Source: an uncultured Flavobacteriaceae bacterium (GTDB lineage Bacteria > Bacteroidota > Bacteroidia > Flavobacteriales > Flavobacteriaceae). Taken from it: a stretch of 64,000 nucleotides of DNA. The notes beneath the pieces are model-generated. The model saw only the letters and a list, made by a program, of their open reading frames with translations, did no database searches and was not told where the DNA came from. The DNA lies in the NCBI GenBank assembly GCA_947500435.1, contig CANMRV010000005.1, positions 124,001 through 188,000 on the forward strand, written 5' to 3'. Positions 21,001 through 27,629 of this stretch are shown here, piece after piece. A program made the translations under genes and the position numbers. Within the stretch, counting starts at the first letter, position 1. Each line of letters opens with the position of its first letter.

Positions 21001-21396
21001 ATCAAGTGCAGCAGCGTCTTCCGCCATCGTTGCATTTACGGTTGATTGACCGTTAACCGCAACCTCTTGCGTTTGAAAACCCAAATAGCTAAAGATTAAA
21101 GTAGCATCACTTGCTGCTTCAATTGTAAAGTTACCATCAAAATCGGTCTGTGTTCCGTTTGTAGTACCTTTTACCAAGACATTTGCACCAGGAAGTGGTG
21201 CTCCTGTCGCATCAGTAACTGTACCAGTTACTGTTGATTGAACTGCATTTGCAAGTTCAACATTAGTTAAGCTTGTTTCCGGATTTGCCATCGCTAGTTG
21301 AGCACCTAGACAAATCACCATCGACAAAAGCCCAATACCAAAAGAAGAAAGCTTCCCTTTGGGCCTTAACGAATTGTAATCACGTTTTTGATTCAT
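18085..21396 (-). CDS. susC-like: SusC/RagA-family TonB-linked outer-membrane transporter
   Basis: A 1103-residue TonB-dependent importer of oligosaccharides. A signal peptide (ending in AMA, about residue 37) precedes a carboxypeptidase-regulatory-like domain (about 55-135; VTGTVTDATGAPLPGANVLV). Then come the SusC hallmark DEVIVTGYATETKRE, a plug domain (about 145-250, including IRVRGFGAFGGNQPLYVVDG and SIYGARAANGVVVY) and a beta-barrel ending in SYLFNLQIGL. The length and order are those of full SusC proteins. No N-terminal STN domain is present, so signalling to an anti-sigma factor is not expected from this protein. The gene leads the susC-susD operon, behind a 481-base noncoding region. 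ATG start; no Shine-Dalgarno sequence seen. Confidence 0.97.
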   Translation of the reverse strand: MNQKRDYNSLRPKGKLSSFGIGLLSMVICLGAQLAMANPETSLTNVELANAVQSTVTGTVTDATGAPLPGANVLVKGTTNGTQTDFDGNFTIEAASDATLIFSYLGFQTQEVAVNGQSTVNATMAEDAAALDEVIVTGYATETKRETTAAVSIVKAEELAAIPSGNIEQQLQGRVAGVTVLTNGQVGSTSQIRVRGFGAFGGNQPLYVVDGVPVDNTEFLNPSDVESTSVLKDAAAASIYGARAANGVVVYTTKQGSRSKRKTRMTIDISGGVNDPNVGGAPVQLNPQEMAEWTHRAYENNAAATNTAVQYSHPQYGTNATPRFPDYLHADGQNGVFEADVDLAQIRANYEADPANVFLIRPNLAGTNWFKEITRVAPVSRVSLGFDGGNESGRYYMGISAQNQSGILLNNEFARYTARFNSEWDVAPWLSIGENFQATYRSVVGGFGGDGGIGGADDESVILSAYRMPTIIPVRDEFGSFASTRASGFNNPRNPVRQLTLNDQDDQGYAVQGFGNLYVLLKPIEGLTLKSSIGGGYSNSHFVNYGFRYLGDSEPQASDSFSEGSNYSYNWTFTNTITYEKLFGKHKVTLFGGVEALNTGAGRFINGNGINPFSTDLDFQSLSVVQSPNVNSGQFKGVNFSSTFGQLKYNFDERYYLVGVIRRDGSSRFGGNNRYGTFPAVSAAWRVISEPFMQDQDFISDFKFRAGWGQMGNSNNVDPNNQYSLFASNRGRTFYPIGGQNSGADEGFAQSRIGNPDAKWETSTTLNIGMDAAFFNDKLEFQIDWWKKDTEDLLYNVPLAGVTGNFAAAPSVNIASMANSGLDLLIAGRGNITEDLSYDVSVTASFLKNEITALAPGIDFFDGQGYRGIQATRNAVGQPISTFFGYNVIGYFNSQAEVDSSPAQDGKGLGRFRYEDVNGDGAITPDDRTFLGSAVPDVTGGSVMSLRYKNIEMEMFWFYSIGNELFNQSKWFTDFFGTFEGSAKGQAAFNSWTPELGNNAAAPIWESASNLSTSGAGNSWYVEKGDYLRLQRLAFTYSFDDNIIDKMGISKLKIGFSANNIWTITKYSGLDPGIGGGADTNFGIDVGNYPVSPSYLFNLQIGL

Positions 21397-21877
21397 AATC
21401 CTTGTTGTTTGTTAGTTTAAATTAATTTTGATTTAAAGGGGCTTTTCGAAGAAGATTCTCCACATAGTAATGTTAAGAAAAACCCAATTAAGCGGTAATA
21501 ATAGCAAAAATCTTCGGAATACGACAAACATTGATTCATAATTTACGGTTGCCAACTACAAGGTTTTCGTAGTATAATTTTTAGAACTTCGCATTCATGC
21601 ACCGTAAATATTGACTATTAGGCAGGTTTTTAGTTGAATTAATGGGATAAGGTCAATAGTGTGCTCGTTAACAAACAAGATGTCATTTGTTACGTTTTAA
21701 CAGGATTTTTACAAAAAATGAAATTTCTACAATGTTGGATTTTTGTCGAGAAAGCGTTGATTTTTCTTGGATTGAGCTTAAACTATAAAATCCTCAAAAA
21801 AGGAAAAAAGAAACCGTTTTGAAATAGGACTATTTTATTTTGGTAATGGTTTGTAAAAAGGTTCTTTCTTGAGAAAA
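21397..21877. other. 481-base noncoding region upstream of susC
   Basis: This is the longest gene-free stretch in the window. It holds the leader and, by position, the control region of susC-susD, and the 3' end of the methyltransferase transcript. No credible gene or RNA gene is visible. Two inverted repeats can be seen: GTTAACAAA at 21667 with TTTGTTAC ending at 21693 (one base bulged), and TATTGAC near 21608 with GTCAATA near 21654. Neither matches a known operator that I recognise. No exact TAnnTTTG element was found on the minus strand here. The AT-rich runs near 21700-21840 show no convincing terminator for the gene ending at 21878. Confidence 0.5.
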
Positions 21878-23056
21878 CTAGACTTTACTGCATAATGCTG
21901 CTTGGTATGAATCATCTCTATCCTTGAAAAAGAAGAGAAAATGATTACCTCCATCCTTTATTTTGAACTTTTTGCGAATTGTCGCAACACTGTCTGGAAA
22001 ATTCCTATTGGCGATATTGGCTTTCTCTATATTAAGTGCTCTAATGTTCCTGTTATTACACGCTGTTGCTTTTATCAACTTAAACCGCCGACCTGGAAAA
22101 TCTAAAAGCTCATTCGAGGTGTATAGGTGGGTACTGGGATGAAGTTTTTTTAGTTTGAACGTTAAGCCAATACTTTTAAAGGCTCCAGATTTTAAAATTG
22201 AAGCATTTGGCTCATATAGATAGGAAAGAGGTAAGCTATAAACTGAAGTTGCATTTTTCTCTTCAGAATGGGTAAAGTTGTAAGTCTGTATTTTTGATTT
22301 TGCGAAGTTTACGGTTTTTATACTAATTTCTTCCGAAAACCCTTTCTCTAATACCCAGAGTAGTTCCTTTACTTCGTTATTTATTGCCACGATATGAATT
22401 TCTTTTGTACCCTTTAGTTCTCCCAAACCAATTGAAATATCCAAAAGCGGGGATGTTTTTAGAAGAATGTTTTCAGATTTAGTGTAGAGTAGTTCTAAAT
22501 TTCTAATAATGTCGGGTTGGCAATCGGATAGTTGAAATACTTTTCCTTTAACTTCATTCCTTCGTGAAGGGTCAATATATAACCAATCAAAATTCTGATT
22601 GGAATTCTTTAAATAGTCTAATCCATTTTCTTGAAAACAAGATATGTTTTTAGCTTCTAAAATTTTAAGATTATGGGATGTAATTTGATGTAAGTCTCGA
22701 TCAATTTCACAATGAAAAACGGAAGCAATTTTCTTGCTAAAATAGTAGCTGTCCACTCCAAGCCCCCCGGTCAAATCTAAGAGTGATTTTCCTTCAACTA
22801 TTTCGCTTTTGTACCCGGCTGAAATTTCCGAGGAAGTTTGCTCGATATTTATTTTCTTCGGATAATATATTCCGGTAGTTTGATGCCAAGTAGGTAATTT
22901 TTTTTGACACTTTTTCTTACCCTCTATCTGCTGAGCTAGTTCTTTTTGAGAAACACTCTCGAAAATAGGTTTTTTTAACAAAACTGACATGATGTCAGTA
23001 TTTGTATTTTTATCTATAAAATTTTGTATACCAGTATTTAATATATTTTTATTCAA
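21878..23056 (-). CDS. Class I SAM-dependent methyltransferase with THUMP-like domain
   Basis: A 392-residue predicted RNA-type methyltransferase. The SAM-binding motif I is LLDLTGGLGVDSYYF (about residues 92-106), followed by an acidic residue after the second strand (CEID) and DPSRR as the post-strand-4 catalytic-type motif. The C-terminal ~70 residues, including FPGRRFKLIKATACNNRN, resemble the THUMP-like domain (PF18096) found with this family. The target nucleotide is not known from the sequence. The start is a TTG: homologues that I recall begin with the same LNT-x-x-QNFI stretch, so the TTG is preferred over the later ATG at residue 23. It lies 7 bases after the AI-2E permease, as the last gene of the DUF4159-permease-methyltransferase operon. 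Confidence 0.8.
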   Translation of the reverse strand: MNKNILNTGIQNFIDKNTNTDIMSVLLKKPIFESVSQKELAQQIEGKKKCQKKLPTWHQTTGIYYPKKINIEQTSSEISAGYKSEIVEGKSLLDLTGGLGVDSYYFSKKIASVFHCEIDRDLHQITSHNLKILEAKNISCFQENGLDYLKNSNQNFDWLYIDPSRRNEVKGKVFQLSDCQPDIIRNLELLYTKSENILLKTSPLLDISIGLGELKGTKEIHIVAINNEVKELLWVLEKGFSEEISIKTVNFAKSKIQTYNFTHSEEKNATSVYSLPLSYLYEPNASILKSGAFKSIGLTFKLKKLHPSTHLYTSNELLDFPGRRFKLIKATACNNRNIRALNIEKANIANRNFPDSVATIRKKFKIKDGGNHFLFFFKDRDDSYQAALCSKV

Positions 23057-23063
23057 AGTAAAA

Positions 23064-24152
23064 CTACAATCCTTTCGTTAGTGATTTCACAATCTTATTT
23101 TCTGATAAAAACTCTTTTAAAATGACCTTTATTGCGGTGTATCCGGGTACCGCAATGATCATTCCTGTAACCCCAAATAACAAGCCTCCAATAATAATGA
23201 CAAGAAATATTTCGAGCGGATGTGACTTAACGCTATTAGAAAAAATAAGGGGTTGAGAGAAGAAATTATCAACCAATTGTCCGATGATAAAACCAATCAT
23301 TACATAACTTGTTTTTGGAAGAATTACGGTACTAAAATCGGCACCTAAATTACTGGTCATTGACAATACTAGCATTAAAACTCCACCGATAAGTGGACCC
23401 ACATAAGGAATCAAATTTAACAGCGCACAAAGGAAGGCAATTACGATGGCGTTTTCGATTCCAAAAATGAATAATACAATGGAATAAATCACGAATAAAA
23501 TCAAGATTTGAAATACCAATCCGACGAAGTATCTTGAGAGTAAATCCTTAATAGTATTGATGGATTTTTGCAAACGACTTTCTTTGTTGTCTGGTACAAA
23601 AACCATAATTCCGTCTTCAAAGAGTTTGCTATCCTTTAAAAAAAAGAAAGCGATAAACAAGACAGAAAATAAGCCTATACTTAAACTCCCTAATATTCCA
23701 ACAAATGAATTCAGGAAATTGGGAATAAAACCAAAATCAAAGTTTGCAAAGAGCTTCGAATTTTTGATGCTTTCTTCTATTTCTGCAGAACTCAAATCAA
23801 AATATTCTATTATCTGACGATACAGATTCTCAACATTTCCTTGTAATGCATCTATGTTTAATAGTGAAAGATTTTGTCCTTGTTTGACTAATAGTGGAAC
23901 AAAAAGGGCGATAATTCCAGCCAAAATCCCAATAAGTAGCAGCATGGTAACAATTACGGCTATAGTATTGTTGAATTTTAGTTTCCTTCTAAGAAAAAGT
24001 ACAATTGGCCTTCCTATTAAAGAAATTACCGCTGCAATGGCAATGTATATTAGCACTGAACTTATTTGATATAGAAAGTAACCGAGCAGTAATATACCTA
24101 CAATCACAGCTAACGCTCTTAAAATACCTTCTGAAATAGTTTTAGCGGTCAT
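23064..24152 (-). CDS. AI-2E family (PerM/YdiK-type) membrane permease
   Basis: A 362-residue inner-membrane protein of the AI-2E transporter family (PF01594). About eight hydrophobic segments are visible: paired helices at the N-terminus, one pair around 60-90, one near 150-170, and a cluster from 210 to 340. A less hydrophobic stretch at 95-150 is probably extracytoplasmic. The family-typical segment LLNLIPYVGPLIGGVLMLVLS is seen at about 245, and LPPL-like glycine-rich helices near the end (IIGGLLFGVTGMIIAVPGY) fit well. Despite the name, members transport varied small molecules or ions, so no substrate is claimed. The gene sits between a DUF4159 gene (79 bases upstream) and a methyltransferase (7 bases downstream). 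Confidence 0.88.
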   Translation of the reverse strand: MTAKTISEGILRALAVIVGILLLGYFLYQISSVLIYIAIAAVISLIGRPIVLFLRRKLKFNNTIAVIVTMLLLIGILAGIIALFVPLLVKQGQNLSLLNIDALQGNVENLYRQIIEYFDLSSAEIEESIKNSKLFANFDFGFIPNFLNSFVGILGSLSIGLFSVLFIAFFFLKDSKLFEDGIMVFVPDNKESRLQKSINTIKDLLSRYFVGLVFQILILFVIYSIVLFIFGIENAIVIAFLCALLNLIPYVGPLIGGVLMLVLSMTSNLGADFSTVILPKTSYVMIGFIIGQLVDNFFSQPLIFSNSVKSHPLEIFLVIIIGGLLFGVTGMIIAVPGYTAIKVILKEFLSENKIVKSLTKGL

Positions 24153-24231
24153 TGATAAAGTGTTTATGGTTTTGTTTTGAAAAGTTTCAGATCTGAAAAA
24201 TCACTCAGCTATTTGTTGTGCTATTATCAAA

Positions 24232-24882
24232 TCAATTTTTAAATACATAGGAAATGATATTTGCACCCATCTGCAGTGCTTTTAAACGAACAGACTCCGG
24301 GTCATTGTGAACTGTAGGGTCTTCCCATCCATCCCCTAAATCTGACTCGAATGTAAATAAAAGTATCAAACGATTTTCATGAAAAATGCCTAGTGCCTGA
24401 GGTCTTTTTCCATCGTGTTCATGAATTTTAGGCAATCCCTCCGGAAATTTATATTCTTGAGAAAAAATCGGGTGATTCGCCCCAATCTCCTGCAATTCCT
24501 TATCAGGGAATACTTTAATCAATTCTTTTCGCAGGTAAGGCTCCATTCCGTAATTGTCATCAATATGTAAAAAACCCCCTGAAATCAGATAGGTTTTTAG
24601 ATTTTCTGCCTCATCTTGAGAGAAGACGACATTGCCATGACCGGTCATGTGTAAAAAGGGATACTGAAAAATTCTTGAATCACTGACTTCAACGGTCCCA
24701 GGCTTTTCCTCAAGTTTTGTGTTAATACTTTCATTGCAGAATCGAATCAGATTTGGCAAGGCAGTGGGGTTTGAATACCAATCGCCTCCGCCATTGTATT
24801 TTAAAATGGCAATTTCCTGTCCGAAAGCACAAAAGGAAGCTAAAAAAACAAAAATGAACGTGACCTTAGTAAGGTGCTTCAT
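24232..24882 (-). CDS. DUF4159 domain-containing secreted protein
   Basis: A 216-residue exported protein that is a single DUF4159 domain (PF13709) after a signal peptide ending FCAFG (about residue 21). Family features are visible: AILKYNGGGDWYSNPTALPN at the start, MTGHGNVVFSQ in the middle, GGFLHIDDNYG, and a final region with FTFESDLGDGWEDPTVHND. The domain has a glutamine-amidotransferase/ThuA-like look but no established activity. Length is close to the domain alone, whereas many relatives carry it at the end of larger proteins. It heads the operon with the AI-2E permease and methyltransferase, and diverges from the DUF1223 gene with only about 50 bases between the starts. Confidence 0.85.
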   Translation of the reverse strand: MKHLTKVTFIFVFLASFCAFGQEIAILKYNGGGDWYSNPTALPNLIRFCNESINTKLEEKPGTVEVSDSRIFQYPFLHMTGHGNVVFSQDEAENLKTYLISGGFLHIDDNYGMEPYLRKELIKVFPDKELQEIGANHPIFSQEYKFPEGLPKIHEHDGKRPQALGIFHENRLILLFTFESDLGDGWEDPTVHNDPESVRLKALQMGANIISYVFKN

Positions 24883-24911
24883 AACTCATCGTCTTAAAAA
24901 GAAGAATTTAT

Positions 24912-24919
24912 CAAATTTA
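24912..24919 (-). promoter_or_regulatory. Possible -7 element for the DUF4159 operon
   Basis: The minus strand reads TAAATTTG, an exact match to the Bacteroidota -7 consensus TAnnTTTG. It would put the transcript start about 20-25 bases before the ATG at 24882. No TTG stands at the usual -33 distance, so this is a half-site only. Confidence 0.35.
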
Positions 24920-24931
24920 AGGAATATCATG

Positions 24932-25711
24932 ATGAAAAATATCTATATAATCTTAATTGTACTTGGGAGCGTAGGAGTAATGGCTTTTACCCAGGATATT
25001 GCTTATGAAGATGCATCCGAAATTGAAGTAATGGAGGAAGCTCTGTATCAGCCTATTGTTGTTTTGGAACTTTTCACATCGCAAGGATGCTCTAGTTGCC
25101 CATCAGCGGATTTGCTTTTGCAAAAAGTCAAGAAAGAATACAAAGAAGAGGTTTTTGCGCTTTCTTATCATGTGGACTATTGGAATTATATCGGTTGGAA
25201 AGATCCTTTCAGCAAAGCTAAGTATGCTGAAAAGCAAAGAGCGTATAATATCAAATTTCGAAACCGTAGTAATTATACTCCACAATTGGTGGTAAATGGT
25301 CAAGAACATTTTGTGTGTTCGAGTTCTGCAAAAATGTACGGTAGAATTAATGATTACAAGGAAAAGAAAACAGCAAACAAGATTGGTCTGAACAAAATTT
25401 CTGTGAATGAGGATAAGGTCTCATTCAAGTATGATGTTCAAGGAAGTTTGAAGCAGAAAGTGATACGGACACTTTTGGTTCTCGATGAACGTACAACTGA
25501 AGTGAAGCGAGGTGAGAATAGAAATCGAACACTGCAAAATAGCAATATAGTAGTAGGCGAACAATCATTTTTACTTGAGGAGTCGATTGGTGCTATGGAA
25601 ATTTCTATTCCAAAAATTGTTAAAGCAAATGATAGGCTAAACCTTATTGTTCTTGTGGAAAGTACAGATTATGATATTACAGCCGCAGCCAAACAAAGCT
25701 TGGTGCGCTAA
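24932..25711 (+). CDS. DUF1223 thioredoxin-fold secreted protein
   Basis: A 259-residue DUF1223 protein (PF06764). The core is a thioredoxin-like domain with FTSQGCSSCPSAD, a redox-type Cys-x-x-Cys, near residue 45, then SYHVDYWNYIGWKDPFS and YTPQLVVNGQE, all family hallmarks. The C-terminal third is a beta-rich region with no identifiable motif. The start is set at MKNIYIILIVLG (24932; an adjacent ATG at 24929 is equally possible), because it gives a hydrophobic export segment. The open frame continues 200 bases upstream, but that part is antisense to the DUF4159 gene and is not protein-like. Function is unknown; an extracytoplasmic thiol-redox role is inferred only from the Cys pair. It ends before a hairpin shared with rsmE. 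Confidence 0.85.
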   Translation: MKNIYIILIVLGSVGVMAFTQDIAYEDASEIEVMEEALYQPIVVLELFTSQGCSSCPSADLLLQKVKKEYKEEVFALSYHVDYWNYIGWKDPFSKAKYAEKQRAYNIKFRNRSNYTPQLVVNGQEHFVCSSSAKMYGRINDYKEKKTANKIGLNKISVNEDKVSFKYDVQGSLKQKVIRTLLVLDERTTEVKRGENRNRTLQNSNIVVGEQSFLLEESIGAMEISIPKIVKANDRLNLIVLVESTDYDITAAAKQSLVR

Positions 25712-25741
25712 CTATGAAAAAGAAGTTGTTTGTTTTAAATT

Positions 25742-25773
25742 CCGTCGAATTGTTATGATTCGGCGGTTTTTTT
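25742..25773 (+). terminator. Intrinsic terminator after DUF1223 gene
   Basis: CCGTCGAAT and ATTCGGCGG form a nine-base stem with one G-T wobble around TGTTATG, followed by a seven-T run. The T run reaches into the convergent rsmE stop codon (25772-25774), so the last bases serve both genes. Confidence 0.8.
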
Positions 25774-26479
25774 ATCCGTTATTTATCATATTCACTGTTG
25801 TGCAAGCTACAATAGCCGCGGTTTCTGTGCGCAAACGATTTTCTCCCAGAGAAACGGGTAAGAATCCCTTTTCATAAGCCCGCTTAATTTCGGTCTTTGA
25901 AAAGTCTCCCTCTGGTCCGATAAGAACCGTAATATCCTTGTCAGGGGCGACTCTTCTTTTTAAATCAAGCTTTTCTTCGTCCTCACAATGCGCTATGAAC
26001 AAAAGGCCGTCATGTGTTTTATCCATATATTCTTTATAGGATATTGGCGGGTTTAATTTGGGAAGAAATGTTTGTAGCGATTGTTTCATTGCAGATTGAA
26101 TCACCTTTTCCATTCGTTCTAACTTAAGGACCTTTCTTTCTGAGTTTTCACATATAATGGGTGTTATTTCATTTACTCCGATTTCCGTGGCTTTTTCAAG
26201 GAACCATTCAAATCTATCGTTCATTTTGGTGGGAGCTACCACCAAATGAAACCAATACATTTTTCGGTGCCTTTTGTCGGTATCGATTATTTCGGCCTTG
26301 CACTTTTTAGCTGATGCATCAATGATTTTCGCCTCAAATAGATATCCATTTCCATTGGTGATATGTAAAATATCGCCTTCTTTTTTGCGAAGTACTTTTA
26401 TAATATGCTTACTCTCTTCTTCACTAAAGGTAAATTGCGAGGCGCTATTGTCTAAACGGGGATTGTAAAATAATTGCAT
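25772..26479 (-). CDS. rsmE: 16S rRNA (uracil-1498-N3)-methyltransferase RsmE
   Basis: A 235-residue SPOUT-class methyltransferase that makes m3U1498 in the small-subunit rRNA. An N-terminal PUA-like RNA-binding part (1-70; FYNPRLD, HIIKVLRKKEGD, ITNGNGYLFEAKI) is followed by the knotted catalytic domain. The latter ends in LIGPEGDFSKTE and VSLGENRLRTETAAI, the SAM-binding knot motifs that define RsmE. The length is normal. It lies 27 bases downstream of tsaD on the same strand, so the two tRNA/rRNA-modification genes probably share the promoter before tsaD. It faces the DUF1223 gene tail to tail. Confidence 0.96.
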   Translation of the reverse strand: MQLFYNPRLDNSASQFTFSEEESKHIIKVLRKKEGDILHITNGNGYLFEAKIIDASAKKCKAEIIDTDKRHRKMYWFHLVVAPTKMNDRFEWFLEKATEIGVNEITPIICENSERKVLKLERMEKVIQSAMKQSLQTFLPKLNPPISYKEYMDKTHDGLLFIAHCEDEEKLDLKRRVAPDKDITVLIGPEGDFSKTEIKRAYEKGFLPVSLGENRLRTETAAIVACTTVNMINNG

Positions 26480-26506
26480 TTGCTTAAAAATATTAGAATT
26501 TTCAAT

Positions 26507-27535
26507 TTAACTTCCTATGGTGTACCTAGCCTTGGCGGAAATATTTTGCTCACTAAAATGAGCTTCTTTGAATTTTAGGTAGCCCACAATACCAATCATG
26601 GCTGCATTATCAGTACAATACTCAAATTTGGGAATATATGTGGTCCAACCATACAATTCTTCGGATTCCTTCAGTGCTTTGCGTATTCCTGAATTGGCGG
26701 AAACACCGCCAGCGATAGCGATTTGTTTTACCCCAGTTTGTTTTACAGCTTTTTTTAATTTATCCATTAAGATTTGGATGATGCTATGCTGAATGGAAGC
26801 ACAGATATCATTTAAATTCTCCGAAATAAATTCTGGATTTTTTTTCGTTTCCCTTTGTACGAAATATAGGATTCCGGTTTTCAGTCCGCTAAAACTAAAG
26901 TTCAGTCCATCAACTTTCGGTTTGGTAAACGGGAAGGCTTTCGGGTTTCCGAGTTGGGCATGCTTGTCGACCAAAGGTCCGCCAGGGTAGGGTAGTCCTA
27001 ATATTTTTGCACTTTTATCAAAGGCTTCTCCAACCGCATCGTCCAAAGTTTCGCCTAAGATTTCCATATCAAAATAATCCTTTACCAAAACAATTTGGGT
27101 ATGTCCCCCGCTAATAGTTAGCGCTAGAAAAGGGAAACCTGGCTTGGTCATACTTTCCTCTTCAATAAAATGTGCTAAAATATGCGCTTGCATATGATTG
27201 ACTTCAATTAGAGGAATACTCAACCCCATGGCTAATGATTTAGCAAACGAAGTACCTACCAATAATGAACCCATCAGTCCTGGTCCACGCGTAAAAGCTA
27301 TGGCTGATAACTGTTTTTTATCGATATTTGCTTTCGACAATGCTTGGTGTACAACCGGAACAATATTTTGCTGGTGAGCCCTTGAGGCAAGTTCGGGTAC
27401 CACACCCCCATATTCCTCATGTATTTGCTGTGTAGCAACAACATTGCTCAACTTTTTTTTATTACATAAAACCGCCGCGGAGGTGTCGTCGCAAGACGAT
27501 TCTATCGCAAGAATATAAATTGTTTCATTTTCCAT
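26507..27535 (-). CDS. tsaD: tRNA N6-adenosine threonylcarbamoyltransferase TsaD
   Basis: A 342-residue ASKHA-fold enzyme that, with TsaB and TsaE, transfers the threonylcarbamoyl group to A37 of ANN-decoding tRNAs. It begins MENETIYILAIESSCDDTSA. The metal-binding pair His114 and His118 lies in NHMQAH, with ISGGHTQIV, GGVSANSGIR and a C-terminal CTDNAAMIG Asp completing the site. I put the start at 27535; a 21-residue upstream extension (beginning MIGLLCFTF) is possible but absent from the family, and it would overlap the promoter. TsaB and TsaE are not in this window. It is divergent from tamB and followed by rsmE. Confidence 0.97.
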   Translation of the reverse strand: MENETIYILAIESSCDDTSAAVLCNKKKLSNVVATQQIHEEYGGVVPELASRAHQQNIVPVVHQALSKANIDKKQLSAIAFTRGPGLMGSLLVGTSFAKSLAMGLSIPLIEVNHMQAHILAHFIEEESMTKPGFPFLALTISGGHTQIVLVKDYFDMEILGETLDDAVGEAFDKSAKILGLPYPGGPLVDKHAQLGNPKAFPFTKPKVDGLNFSFSGLKTGILYFVQRETKKNPEFISENLNDICASIQHSIIQILMDKLKKAVKQTGVKQIAIAGGVSANSGIRKALKESEELYGWTTYIPKFEYCTDNAAMIGIVGYLKFKEAHFSEQNISAKARYTIGS

Positions 27536-27570
27536 ACGGTTTGGAATAAAAATTGGAGTATAACCAAAAG

Positions 27571-27599
27571 CAAAGGTAAAACATAAAAGTCCTATCAAA
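27571..27599 (-). promoter_or_regulatory. Bacteroidota-type promoter for tsaD-rsmE
   Basis: On the minus strand a TTTG at 27599-27596 is followed after 17 bases by TACCTTTG at 27578-27571. This matches the flavobacterial -33 TTG / -7 TAnnTTTG arrangement exactly. It predicts a start of transcription near 27565 and a leader of about 30 bases before the tsaD ATG. It also supports the shorter tsaD reading frame. Confidence 0.6.
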
Positions 27600-27629
27600 A
27601 AACTGAGAAAAATACTGATTAGAACTGTA

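Noticed and set aside
24719..24928. Upstream 70-residue extension of the DUF1223 frame
   Set aside because: It is antisense to the DUF4159 coding sequence, is not protein-like, and would bury the hydrophobic export segment.
27536..27598. 21-residue N-terminal extension of TsaD
   Set aside because: It covers the -7 element of the promoter and is not part of the family; IESSCDDTSA should be near the N-terminus.
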